The notes under the pieces are model-generated. The model saw only the letters and a list, made by a program, of their open reading frames with translations, did no database searches and had not been told where the DNA came from. This document shows, one piece after another, positions 1 through 11,800 of a DNA stretch of 64,000 bases. Position numbers and translations under genes: made by a program. The stretch comes from Moniliella sp. 'wahieum' (Eukaryota; Basidiomycota; Moniliellomycetes; Moniliellales; Moniliellaceae), in NCBI GenBank assembly GCA_003971905.1, contig RSEE01000086.1, positions 62,001-126,000 of the forward strand. Reading direction: 5' to 3'. The first letter of the stretch is position 1. Every line of letters begins with the position of its first letter.

Positions 1-3000
1 ATCTAACCTCCGACTTGGTCCCGTTGCTCCTTTCGTTTCACCCTACTGTGTTCTCTGCCCTCCTGACCACCCTTGAGAACGTTCTCTTCACACCTCTTGA
101 GCATGCCGCCGAACAGGTTGCGCCTGCCACAAGGGTTGCCCTCGATCGCCCCCCACTGGATCCTCGATTGGAACTCCAAGCCGTATCTCGCTATGCCGTG
201 ACGTTGACTTGGCCTCCGGGCCCCGCATCCGAAACCCTGGTCCGAGTGCTGAGCTGATCGCGGCCGTAGCAACGGCGACACTGAGCTCACCTCATAGTCA
301 GGAGGACCTTCCTGCGCCCCAGGATGAGGAGGTGCGGTTGTTGCGCAAGCGCACTGTCGACGTCCTCTTGGCCTGGCACCGCGCTCAATTGGCCGCGATC
401 GACCTGCTCGCTCCCGGCTGAGGAAGCGTCGGTGGTCCGGGAGGAGGCACTTCAACTCCTCCACGCATGGAAGCGTTTGTCAATGTCGGAACCCTTGATG
501 GCCAAGGGCCAAGCGCAAGCGACCGAGGCACGCACGACGCTTGCACGCCTCCTTGTCGCCGCCCGCGACACACCCCGGCCATGCGCAAAGCCGTGCTGGC
601 GGCCCAGGTGGCCCGTGTGCGCGATGCCGCTAGTGGCCAGGAATCTGGGGCGCCACCGGATCGGTGGGCGACAGTCTCCTCAATGCTGTCTACTTCGACG
701 GCTGTGTACGCATCGATCGGTGCTCCGCCTCTGGCGCTCCCCGGCTCAGAGTTTGACACGAGCAGCAATCAAGATTTTGCTACGCCCTTGGCTCAGCCCA
801 CCACTCCTGCGGGCGTAGAGGACCCCAGCCCCTTTCGGCAGCACGTGGCATTGCCCGTAGCGGACGCATGGTCTCCAGCGCCAGCGCCATCGCCATCGCC
901 GACGCCGGCAGCGAGCCTGGCCCCTTCCAACTCCATCGGAACGGGGATGGCGCGGGGAGGACGGAAAAAGCTGGCGGCGCGCCGAATCCCAGCGCAGGCC
1001 CAGCTGGGTTCGGGCCCGTTCCCTTCGACGAGATGCGTGGGGGCTGGAAGAACCCCGCTTCCGGTCCCGGCCAAGCCTTCGTCCGTTCGCTCTTCCAGCG
1101 CCCTGTCCAGCCGCGCCCTGCCCTCGCGGCTGGGCCAAGTCCGCTCCTCCTCGGCGCGGGCGCGAGTGCAGGCGCAGGCACAGGCGCGCGCGCGCTTGGG
1201 CCCGGCCTGGGCCTCGCTGGCACCAGCTTGGGCGGCAGCATGGCCGGCAGCGTGTCGGGCAGTGTGCGGGCAGCGTTGCGGGCAGCGCGGCGGGGAGTCC
1301 CCCGTTGCGCCCGTCGCCCAGCCCGGTGCCCGTGCCCGTTCTGGGGTCCGATCTGGGCTCCAGCGCGCTGCCCTCGTCGCCGCGCCCGGTAGTGGCCAGT
1401 CCTCCTCCGTTGCCCAGCACGCTGTCTACGTTGGGGCACAGCCCTGCCTTGCCCTCGGCGCCCAGCCCGTCCTTGGCGTCCCCGCCGCTCCCCGGCCCTC
1501 TGGCGGGCTCGTCATGGGCAGGACTCGCTTCGGCCGCCACCAGCCCGCCGCAGGCACCTGCGCTCGCCCTGTCCCCGCGCCGCGCCTATTCCCCCTTTAG
1601 TCTCGCGCTGCCCCGCAAGCGCACGCGCGCATCCCCCTCCTCGGCCCCGCGGCGGCCCAGTGCGACGCTGAGCTCCCACATGTCCCTCTCCCCGCGGCCC
1701 ACCTCGAGTCTGTCGCGCACGTCGTCACAAGCGTCGGTCCGCCCGGAAGAACGTGGGTTAGGGGACGCTTGGGACTTGGCTCCAGAGTCGGTTCCCTCAG
1801 AGAGCGCGAGTGCTGCTCCCACGCGCGTCGTGTCTTTGCCCCCCATTGCTTCGCCCCCGCCTCCGCCTACCGCCCCTTCCCCGCCCCTGGGCAAGGCGAG
1901 CGAGCCGAGGAGTTGGATGCACTTGGTTTCTGCTGCATCTGCAGCGCTGGCTGATCATAGTTCGCCTGGTGAAGATGCCTGGGACTTGGGCGACGACACG
2001 TTCCGCCCGAAGGAGCCAGCGGTTTCGCGCCTGCCTGCGACTGAGAAGGCTGGCGTACCAACCTCTACGCCTCCGTCGGGGCTCTTGCGACGCGGCGGAC
2101 GAGTGGGATTTCTCAGGCGAGTCATCTGCGGCAGTGCCCGCGCCGGAGCCGGTCGAGCGTCTGCGTACGCCTCCTGTTCCTGCTGACGAAAGCTTCTCGC
2201 GTACGGCTAACGAGCTGGAGATGGTCACGCCGTCGCCATCTCAACAGGGCGGGTGGAAGCACGAGGCTCCTCCTTCGCCATCGCCGTTGCAGCACGACGC
2301 GTGGGACCTCGAGCTGCCCTCATCGTCGGCGCCTCGAGCTTCTTCGCCTCCGCCCTCCATCCCAGCTGCCCCGTCTTCCCAAACCTTGCCCGTCCTGCCG
2401 TTGTCCTCGGAAGCTGCCTTGCCTACTTCCCGCCCCGGCTCTGTTGCCAGCATGGATGCCGTGGCATCGCCTGACCACGCCGGGTCGCCCAGTCCTGCTG
2501 AGCCCGGTCTGGGTCTGGCCTCCCCCCCAGCTACAGCGGCCGACACGCTCGTTGTGAACCCGCAGCTGGCCGACCAAGCTAGCTTGGCCTCTCCCCCCTG
2601 ATCACGGACGATCAAGAGGGCGCCCGAACCCCCCGCCCGCCCGAGGGGCTAGTCCAGCCCTCTACTGCTTTCTACACCGCCACTGGCCCCGTCTGCCGCG
2701 GCGGACCAAGGAAGCGAGGCGGGCGGATGGGACCTCTCTTCCCCTACGCGCCCTGCTGCGATGGACGGTTCGGTCGCCAGCTACGCCCGTGCCGTTCTTG
2801 GAGAATGCGATGCCGGCCCCACCCCGGTCGTCTGCCGCTGCGCACAACGCGCATCTCACCCTCCCCGCTGGGCACGACGACGCTGGCACGCAGGCAGGCC
2901 CCGCGCTGGGCGGATGGGACAACGGCACGGAAGGGTGGGACTTTTCGTCGGATGACGCTCTGGATTCCTATGACGGCACGGCGGAGGACCATCCTGCCGA

Positions 3001-6000
3001 TATCGACAGTCACGCTGCTGTCCGTCGTGGCTCGGACACTGTTGCGCCCATGCCAGAGGGAAGCACCGCTGAGCGCGAAGGATGGTGAGGTGGGCTCGTT
3101 GGTTTCGGACGGAGGGGTAGTCGCCGTCGACGCCGCTGGGCCCCTGCCGTCTGCCTTGCCGCCCACCCACCTGGCCGGTCTCAACCTGGATCAAGGGGAG
3201 CCCCTTCCGCCCCCGATCGGCCGGTGCGCTTCTCCCGCCAGTGCCTGCGTCTACGCAAAACACCCTTTCTCCACCCTTGGAAGCGAGCCTGCCGGAGCAT
3301 GGGGCACCCGAACCGGTGGAACCCGCCGGCCCAACGAATGGGACTTCTCGACACACCAGACCCCTGGCGGCGATACTGTGCCAGGGCCGACTGAAGAGCC
3401 GCCGGCGCTCACTTCGCCTCTGCCTGTTGAGGACGAAGGATGGGACCTTTCGCCTGAGCTGGCGCCGGCGCCATTGCCAGATACGCTGGTGGATCCGGAC
3501 GCGGGGCAGGTGGTGGACGCGGGTGCCGAGGAACATGTCTTGCCGCCTCTGACGACCCAACCCTCGGCGGTGCACGTCCCTCCGCCCACCTCCTCCATCC
3601 GGGACGGAGGAAGGTCAGCCGCTAGACATCACCGAGGACGACGGATGGGACTTTTCACCCAAGAGGTGCCTGCGTCTTGCTCTCGCCAGAGCAGGTACAC
3701 AGGAAGGCCAACCGCTGCATGAGCATGGTCCCCATGAGGCGCATTCTTTGCCTGGCCCGACCGCATCCCCCCCGTTCTCTTCTCCGCCCGGGCGCCGGGA
3801 CCGGGGAAGGTCAACCTCTGAACGTGGATCAGCATGGTGCATGGGGGGCTTTGCCCGACCTGGTATCAGCGCCTCTTGATCTCGACACGAAAGCGGGTAC
3901 GCAGGAAGGCCAGCCACTGGATGTGAAGGATGTGGAGACTGGGAGGTAGGCCATGCCTTGGAACGGGAACCGGAGACCCTTGCCACGCAGGACGAGCGTC
4001 TGTCGTCGGCTCCACCTCACAGGGGGGATGATGCGCATATCGAACGGACGGGGAGGATGCGTGGGACTTGTCGGCCAAGGCGGCGTCTCCGCCCCTGGCT
4101 TTCCCCACTCACGCGGGTACCGAGGCGGCCCAGGTGGGCGCTCCGGCCGAACAGGAGCAGCCTCTAAACGATACGGGCGATGATGCATGGGGTTTCTCGC
4201 CCGAGCTGGAACCTGCGCCCTTCCTCTAACCTCGCAGGCAAGTACGCAGGAGAGGCAAGCACTGGACGTGAACGTGAACGTTGGTCAGGCGGACTCGACC
4301 GAGGCACCTGAGCCTGAGCTCGTGACGGCCCAGAACAAGCACATTGCCTCTTTGGCGTTGAGGTGGAGGAAGAGAAACTTCAGGACATCCCTGGCGATGC
4401 TGGATGGGACTTCTCGCCCGAGCTGGCACCTGCGCTCTTCCTCTATCCACTCAGGCAGGTACGCAAGAGGGATACCGCTGAATGTGCCGGTGTTGGTCCA
4501 TGCCGTCCTTCGCGCAGCGAGCGTGCCGTTGGTAGCTCCGACGCTGGGACGGAGCAGGCGCATGCTCTTGATACTGATATGCTGAGGACGATGGATGGGG
4601 ATTTTCGCCCGAGTGGCCCCCGCGGATCTTGCTCAGACACCCAAGCAGGTACCCAGGAAGGCCAACCGCTGGATGTGGATGTTGGCCTTGCCTTTGCCCC
4701 TGGCGCTCCGTCCGCCACGGCGCCTGATGAAGCTGTTCCCAGTGCCGATAGGGAGGATTATCGGCAAGTCAGTGCTGACGCAGAGGATGCGTGGGACTTG
4801 TCGCCGGTGCTGGCCCTGCCACGCATCTGCCCAGCCACAGCGAAGCCGGCGCGAAGAAGGAGGCGACGCTGTTGGAGCCTGCGGGATCTGCCACAGCACC
4901 GCTCTCACCCCCTGCTGCTGATGCGCCTCTGCCCGTCTCTGGTGCTGGAGCGGAGGAAAAGGCGCTCGACATTGCCAGTGATGAGGGTGGGATTGTCTCC
5001 GCCGCTGGCACCCGCGCCCCTGCTCCCCACCGAAGCGCACGCAGCAGAGGAGGATCAGCCCGGGACATGAATATGACCAAGCATTTCTGCCAACCCATTT
5101 CACGGTCGACGACAAGGCGCTGCACGCGTCTGGCGTTGCGACCGAGGAAGGGCCGTCTCCACGTGGCTGGTGATGACGGATGGGGCTTCTCGCCGGAGAT
5201 AGCACCAGTGGCCCTCCCTCCCGACACCCCTGTCGAAGCGGAGACGATCCAGCTGCAGCAAGACGTTGGCCATTCTGGCGTGTCAGAGACAAGGCCGTTT
5301 GTCGCTGGAGACGGTTGTTATTGATCTCGGCGCTGGGACGGAGGAAGGGCAGCCCCTGGATGTGGGAGGGTGATGGATGGGGCTTTTCTCAAGACGTTCC
5401 ACCTGAGGCCCTTCTGGGATGATGTCCAAGCCGGAACAGACGAGGGCCAGCCATTGGATCTGGACAATGGCCGCGTATTTGTGCCCGAGACCGAGATCCA
5501 CTCCTTCACCGCCACGGATGAGCATCTGCTGGTCCGGCTGCTGGCCCGAGGAAGGACAGCCCCTGGACACGGCAGCGAGGATGGGTGGGACTTGTCACCC
5601 AAATACTTGCGTCCATTCCCTCTCATGCTCAGGCCGACCAGGAGCCTTCTTTCGCTGGGTGACAGAGCCGCACGGACATACAGGCCATGATGGGGTGGAT
5701 CTACCTCGCTTGAGGGTGCGTTTGGACTTCCTTGGTGGCATCTTGAGACTGACTGTGGAATGCTCTCAGAAAACACGACCGACGAACATGAAGACGATTT
5801 TGCCCCCTTACCTCCACAAGGATCTGATGGCAAAACTCAGGCGGCCTTCTTCTTAACGAAGACGAGTGCCTCTACATTTGACACCAACCTACCAAGCGGT
5901 CGTTCGCAGACATGACAGCATCTACGAGGACACCCCCGCTTCACGGCGTTTCGGATACGGTCGTCAGTCAGGCGGATGCTGAGCTCGACACGGATGGTTG

Positions 6001-8482
6001 GGATCTCCCCGTTCTTGCCCTGCTCTGTCCTGCCCCTCTTCTGCTCTGCCCTGTGCTTGCTTCCCAGGCTGTGGCAAACCCGGCCCAAAGCCCCGCTATG
6101 GATGAAGGACGCACAAGCGGACGAGTGGGACTTTGAGACGGATCCGCTGGCGGGAACCCAGGAAGGGCAGCCTCTCGACTTGCGTTCGAGTCCTGACCTT
6201 CACCGTTCTCAACCGCAGGACGAATGCTGGGACTTGTCCCCCCGCTCGTTGGTGCACCCTCGCCGCCCTCGAACATGCTTCCTGAAACTGGGCCTATTCA
6301 TCTCCAGCACGCACCTCTACCCAAAAAACACGCTCACCGCCACTACAGCTGAGAGAGAGCCCAGCGTTGATGCTGCCCCGAGGGGGCAGCAGCTGACGTG
6401 GTGCCCGAGCGGTTCGAGGCAAGTCCTGGACCGACGGCGCCTACACCTGATCAAGCCGAGCAAACGTCCTTTACGTTGCACGAAGAAGAACCACATGCCG
6501 GACCTGAATCGAGTGCGATGGCAGAAGACGCCTGGGATCTGGATCTCGATGCGGATGACGATGCTTCGAGTCCTGCTGCGCCCCCAACCACAGATGCGAG
6601 GAGGAGGGGGTCCAGTCACCGGGTCGCTCAGACTCCTACGCCAACCACACGGCTGCTGCCCCCCCACCCAAGGGGAGCGAGGGCACGTCTGGCAGTTCGT
6701 GGGACGCGCTCAGTCGCAATTCCTCTCCCTTTGTGCACGCCTCGCCTCCTTCGTACGGCCGGGGTCAGGGCGGGAGGTACGCCATGCAAGCGCGTCCCCC
6801 GCTGCCAACCCGCCGCCGCCCGAGGCAGATGCCCCCTTGCTGTTGTGGAGGAGAAGGGGGCCGAGGTAGGGTCTGGGGCCGAGCCGCCGTACCCAAGCGG
6901 CGAAGGCAGTTCGGATCCGTGGGACCTTTCCTCTTCGCCCTCGCGGGCGCACAGCAACGACGAAGATGATAAGGAGGAGAGGGCGAGGTGGACACGCTCC
7001 TTGGGTCTCGCCCGCCCCGCGCAGCGGACCAACCGCATGTGGCGCCTCCCGCCCACCCTTCCTCAGACTTGCGCATGCGGCCCTGAGTCGAACGGCGGGT
7101 GCCGAGGCGGAAGCACATACCCCTTCTGCGGCTGCCACTGAGGCACGTGAAAGAGGGGTGCCGTTGTTGACTGTCGCACCTGCCGCCGCCGCCGCGGAAG
7201 AGGAGGGTATGTGGGGGTGGGGCGAAGAGGGTGACGGGTCGATGGCCGTGGCGGGTATGCCATCGTCGCAGGTGCGCTCTGCGCCCACCCCACCCCCGCT
7301 CGCACCCGCGCTGCCGACGGAAGAGGCGTATCAGATCTCGGTCCGTACCGAGTCGGTGCGGGCGCAGCTGGAGGAGCTGGTTGCGCTGTACGAACGTGCT
7401 ACCGCGGCGGATGGTAGTGGTGCGGGAGGGTTGACCTTGCCGAGCTCGCCGAGCTGGCGGGAGTGGAAGAAGTGAAGGAGGTTATGGAGCTGGCTGGTGC
7501 GCACGAATCCGTGCCGTCTGGCAGCACGCTTCCCGCCCTGTGCAAGCCAGCGTGGTGGACGCGGTGGACGTGTACATTGCCACGCTGCCCGCCACGTATG
7601 GGGCCGAGGCGAGCAGTGTGCCTGCGCTGGCCGGGCAGTACGCCAACGACTGTGCGACGATGGCCGCGTGGGTGCAAGCGGCTGCGATGCGCATGGGCGA
7701 GGCGGTGCAGGAGCGCTGCACGAGCGAGCCGAGCGTCTGGGCATGATGGGTCACGAATGCTTTGAGCATCAATTGGTACGTTGCGATCGCCGCCTCATCG
7801 ATTCATCGATTCATCCTGTCCTTCTTGTTGCGACTGAGCGGACTGACTAACCACCTCCCCTCTGTGCGAATGGAATGACAGCGTGTGCAAGAAGGCCTCG
7901 TGTCCCGCAGCTTGCTCTCGGCCGGGGGCTTTGGGGCTGGCGAATGTACATCGGTTCGGAGCGGCAGAGAAGGCGGTGGCGCAGGTGGTGGGCACGCTGG
8001 CGTCGCTGGCACGTGCATGGCAAGGCGTTGTGCCGGCGAGCGCGACGGCGCGTGCGCTGGGCCGCCTGGCCAACCTGGCGCTGGCCAGCGTTGTGGGCCA
8101 GATCGAAGCGCTGGAGGACATCTCGGACAACGAGAGCCGGCGCTTGGAGCAGCTGTGTTCGCAGCTGCGTCGCCCGCTGGGGCGCATGGTGGCCGCGGCG
8201 GCGCTGGGCCTGGACGCGGGCGCGGCCGCCGACGCGGCCCAAGCCGAGGCGGCCGGGTGACGGACGAACGGGCGTCGGCGGTGGCCGCGCCGTTTGTGCC
8301 ACCTGGTTCAAGGCGACTACTTGGCCGATGTGCTGACCGGCTCGTTGGCCGACATTGCCTTTCTCTGGGGCGAAGCAGGCGCGTTGCGCGACTTTGCCCC
8401 GCCGAGCTCACCCAGCTCCTCCGCCCTCTTTTCCGATTCGGCCAAGCGGGCCGAACTGATTGCGCGCATCGAGCGCAGCTAA
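1..8482 (+). CDS. DSL1: Dsl1/ZW10-family vesicle-tethering protein, giant, 5'-partial, frameshifted
   Basis: Subunit of the ER-membrane tether (Dsl1/NRZ complex) that captures COPI vesicles for Golgi-to-ER fusion; ZW10 relatives also serve at kinetochores. The C-terminal part (about 7320-8482) carries the family signature: a helix YQISVRTESVRAQLEELV, then YGAEASSVPALAGQYANDC, then SVVGQIEALEDISDNES, a VP..LVQGDYLADVL..SL..I segment and the final ALFSDSAKRAELIARIERS. These line up with the human ZW10 end as I know it. An intron sits at 7776-7881. The first ~450 bp (HPTVFSALLTTLENVLFTPL and following helices) fits the family's middle region; the N-terminus lies outside the window. Between them lie ~1.3 kb of Ser/Pro-rich sequence and ~5.5 kb holding about 25 tryptophan-acidic motifs of the form DxWDLS/EGWDFS. 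Family members are usually 700-900 residues; this span has about 2,800 codons. The frame changes many times, which I attribute to sequence error. Stop at 8480-8482. Family confident; one continuous gene likely. Confidence 0.75.
1740..7230 (+). repeat. Array of ~25 tryptophan-acidic (W-D/G-L/F-S) motifs
   Basis: Coding repeats inside the Dsl1/ZW10 gene. Motifs start near 1765, 1974, 2098, 2299, 2722, 2911, 2930, 3336, 3436, 3640, 3836, 4051, 4180, 4396, 4586, 4783, 4980 (frame-broken), 5170, 5368, 5578, 5690 (degenerate), 5993, 6118, 6222, 6528, 6693, 6910 and 7208. Typical forms are EDAWDLSPVL, DDAWGFSPELEP, EGWDLSPELAP, DEWDFSGE and, last, GMWGWGEEGD. In yeast Dsl1 a disordered acidic loop (the lasso) uses tryptophans to bind the delta- and alpha-COP subunits of COPI. 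I infer these motifs are an amplified version of it. Confidence 0.8.
3430..5610 (+). repeat. ~195-215 bp tandem coding repeat (65-70 residue unit)
   Basis: Between 3436 and 5578 the tryptophan motifs recur at 3436, 3640, 3836, 4051, 4180, 4396, 4586, 4783, 4980, 5170, 5368 and 5578, so most steps are 190-215 bp. Each unit also holds a second box, roughly GTQEGQPLDV, read at about 3608, 3690, 3798, 3894, 4238, 4456, 4648, 5338, 5431 and 5547, with a weaker copy near 6151. The unit is therefore W-box, LAPAP-type spacer, then TQEGQPLDV box. This is a true duplicated unit rather than scattered short motifs. Confidence 0.7.
7776..7881 (+). other. Intron in the Dsl1/ZW10 gene
   Basis: Donor GTACGT at 7776 follows the exon end CFEHQL; a CTGACTAAC branch-like site lies near 7843-7851 and the acceptor ACAG ends at 7881, after which the protein resumes as VQEGLVSRSLL. 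The 106 bp length is typical for this window. Confidence 0.75.
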
Positions 8483-8823
8483 CATGCAACACAACGTCGA
8501 AACCCACGCGCCGCTGCCGGCTGTCGGGGCGCGGGGTCTGGCATCTATCAAGGTGTACCTACCACCACCACCATCGTTCTCACATTCTCACCTTGACACA
8601 GTCATAGTATGCATAGCAACGACAATCGACGGATGGTAAAAGGCGGAAGCAGAGGGCGCTCGTGAAGGAAAAATGAAAAAAGGGTAGGTAACCACGACAG
8701 AAAAGAAAGACAGCGAAGCGAGGGACAAAACGTACGCGTAACGGCACAAGTCGACGGCAATGGGGGCTGCCGAGCTGGCGGGTGAGAGCGGGGTAGGCCG
8801 GAGGGCGAGGGGCGAGAGGGCGC
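8483..8823. other. Convergent intergenic region
   Basis: Space between the 3' ends of the Dsl1/ZW10 gene (+) and the RhoGAP gene (-). It is less GC-rich than its flanks and presumably holds both 3' UTRs. No gene or structured element recognised. Confidence 0.5.
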
Positions 8824-11800
8824 CTACTGGTTCGCCGCCCAATTGCCTGCCTCGCCCAATGTGAGCGGGGTGGTGGATCGGGAAGTGGGCTCAGCTGTGT
8901 GCCGCGGACGGGCGGGGGCGCCCGCATAGGCCGAGGAAGGCAGCGAGGGTAAGCTGCTCCGGCACTCGAGATCGAGGTCGAGGTCGAGGTTGAGGCCGTG
9001 TGGGAGCTTGCGTGCGGAGGAGGAGCGGGAGCGGGAGCGGGAGAGAAGCGGTGGGTGGGAGACAAGGCCGCCTCCACCCCGGAATCGGGCAGGCCAGGGT
9101 ACATTTGACCGGCGCTGGCTCCGGTGCTGGTCCCGGCCAGACCGAGCCAGGTGGGTGGGGGCGAGGAAGGCGCGTGGGACGTCAGCGACGGCGCGGCGGA
9201 GGACAGGTGGGAGAGGGAGGAATGGGAGGCGGACGAGGAGGAAGGTAGCGGCGACCCAACCGGGCTCCACGATTGGCCCAATCCAGTCCGCCACGGCTCG
9301 GCTAGGGTGTTGCTCAGCGGGGCAGGGTTGCGGGAGGCAGAGGCCCAGGCCGATCCCAAGGCGGATGCCGACGCGGAGGTATAGGAGGAATACGCGTAGG
9401 AGCCTGAAGCCGAAGCGAAGCCAGGGCCGAAGTAGGCGTCGCAAAGCCAGACGAAGAAGAGCCGAGCCCAGGCGTGAGCCCCGGGACGCCCGCGACAGAT
9501 CCAGTCCCGGACGAGGGCAAGCTAGGTGGGAGATGCACATGTCGGTGCTCGGTTGGGGCGAGGTGGTGAGGCCAGGAGCAGCCGAGGCAAGCGCGGGAGC
9601 AAACGCATGTCCATCCCGCGGTGAAGAGGCAGTCGCGGAGTGGGTCGGCGTGTCCCGAAGGGAGGCAGAAGCGAGGGCGGACGTGAGGGCGGCGGGCGGG
9701 CCCCTCTTGCGGCCGAGCGCGTGGGGGGCAAAGCCCGACGGCACGGCCGAGGCATACGCGGACGGAGGCGAGTGGAGCGAGAGGGGCAGTGGGCGTGGGC
9801 GGGCGGAAGGCTGGGTTGCGACACGCGTGATGGCCGCACCCGTCCCCGAGGCAACAGGGGGATGGGTGGGCGCGTGGGCACGGGTCGGGCTCGGGCGGAG
9901 GCCCTAATCCGAGCCCCGAGAAGGGCTGCGTAGAGGGAGGGGGTCGGGGAGGGGCGGGGAACTGAGGCTGCCATCGAGCGACGGGACGCCCGTCCACGGC
10001 GACGCCAATGGCGCGCCCAACGTCGGCACCGGGAAGACCAGGGCGGTGTGGGTCAGCAGCAGAGGAAACACATCCCGCACGGGCAGCCCGACCGACCACA
10101 CAATCATCAAGTTCTGCATCGTCATCCGGTTCACCCTGCTTGCCGCCAGCACACGGGCGAGGTGCGCGGCCAGCGTGCGGAGCAGCGCGTAGTTCGCCGG
10201 CGGGAGGTTGGCACGGAGGATCTCGCCCACCAGACGGGCGCGGGCCATGGTGCCGCGCACACGAGGACGCACCGCCGAGTGGCGCAAAGCAGAGGAGCCG
10301 CCCATGGCCAACCCCAGGGCAGGGTGAACAGCCGGGCTTGATCTTCGTCTTGCCTCATGGTGGTGTCCTCGTCTTCTTCCTCCTCTCCTTCTCTCTCGTC
10401 CCCTTCGTCCTCCTCGTCCTCGTCTCTTCGGGCGGTAAGGCGGCCAAGGCTGACGAGGCAGATGGCGTTAACACGCCCTGTCCTTCAGGAAGGAAGCGCA
10501 GAAACGCCTTCAAAAGTCCCGCAATAGCATGTACGTCCCAATAGAACCCCAGTCCCGCCGAGGTATCCAGTCGCTCGTCCGTCTCCTCCACCGCGGGCGG
10601 GGAAAAGTGTGAGGAGGACCCTGTCCATGGTGTGGTGGGGGAAGAAGGCAACGACGGCAAAGAGCGTTCATCTTTCGCGGTCGAGCCAAGGCGGGTGGAA
10701 GCGGCAGCCCAGGCGGCGCCGAGAGCGGTAGGGCGACGGCGGGGGACACGTTGCGCAAACGAGGCGACTGGTGTCGCAACTTGGCAGGACGAAGGAAAAC
10801 TCTTTCCTTGGCGTCGCCGCATCATCTTCTTCGGCCGGCGGCACAGTGACCCCGCCGGGGCGTGCGACCGTTCCCTAATCCAAGCTTGGACCACATGCGA
10901 AGAGGGCCGAGCAGGGACGCGTCGCCAAACGTATCGAAATACGCTTGCAACGATTTGATCAGTTCGGCCGAGCCGGATTGACGATAGATACCTTCCTCGT
11001 ACTGAGCCTTGCGGCGCTCCAAGTATTCTATGCATCGGAACACCAACGCCGGCACAGCGTACTCGTCCGGGCTGGCGCCGTGCCCTTGTGTCACGTAGGG
11101 CAGCGCCGTCGCCCCCCCCTGGCACAAAGGAGCACGCAAGTCGATCAGCACAGCGGATCGTGCGACAGAGGTCGACAGAGGGACGCCCATCACCGCATGC
11201 GCTCGGGTATCGTTCCACCATGAGACAGCGAACGGAAATGCGAAGCGCGCGAGTGGGAGCGTTGGCGTGCATGCGAAAAGGAAGGTGAGAGAGGAAGATG
11301 ATGCGCAGGGGGATCAGCGGGACGCGGGTCCCTATCCTTATCCTTGTCTTTGTCTTTGTCCCTGTCTTTGTCTTTGTCGGCACGATTGCGGTGCCAGAAC
11401 CTCCGACGAGTCGGCCCTTCTTCCTGCGGCGGAGGGACAAGTGGCATGCTCGGGTGCGAAGGCAGGCCCTCATGGGTAGCAGCCATACCCGTTGCTCCAT
11501 GCAACGTCAAGGCCGTTGACAAGCTGGCCGAGTGGCTGAGAAGCGAGGCGATCGCCCCGCCGGCGCTTGTCGCAGCAGCCGAAACGATAGCGGACCAAAC
11601 GCAGTGGGGGCAGAGGAGGATAAGACACTTGACGAACTGGTGCGGCCAAGGAAGGACTTGATTCTCCATCCATCATCCAGCCAGCAGGATCACCGCGCAC
11701 CGGAAGGGGTGGGACGGATGTGGCGGCGGTGGGGGTACGGTGTTGACAGCGGTGGCGGCGTTAGCTCCGCCCGTTCCGAGGGAGTGTCGATACTCCCACC

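Noticed and set aside
1740-7230. W-D motifs as WD40 repeats or LC3-interacting (LIR) motifs
   Set aside because: WD40 blades need GH and WD pairs at 40-60 residue spacing with beta-strand patterns, which are absent; the +3 position after W is usually Ser, not Leu/Ile/Val as LIR requires.
8990-9907. 305-codon plus-strand ORF
   Set aside because: Arg/Gly-rich shadow of the Ser/Pro-rich RhoGAP tail on the opposite strand.
11517-11560. tRNA-like A-box sequence (GGCCGAGTGGCTGAG)
   Set aside because: It resembles a Leu/Ser tRNA D-arm, but no B-box (GGTTCGANTCC), acceptor stem or terminator T run follows, and it lies inside the RhoGAP coding region.
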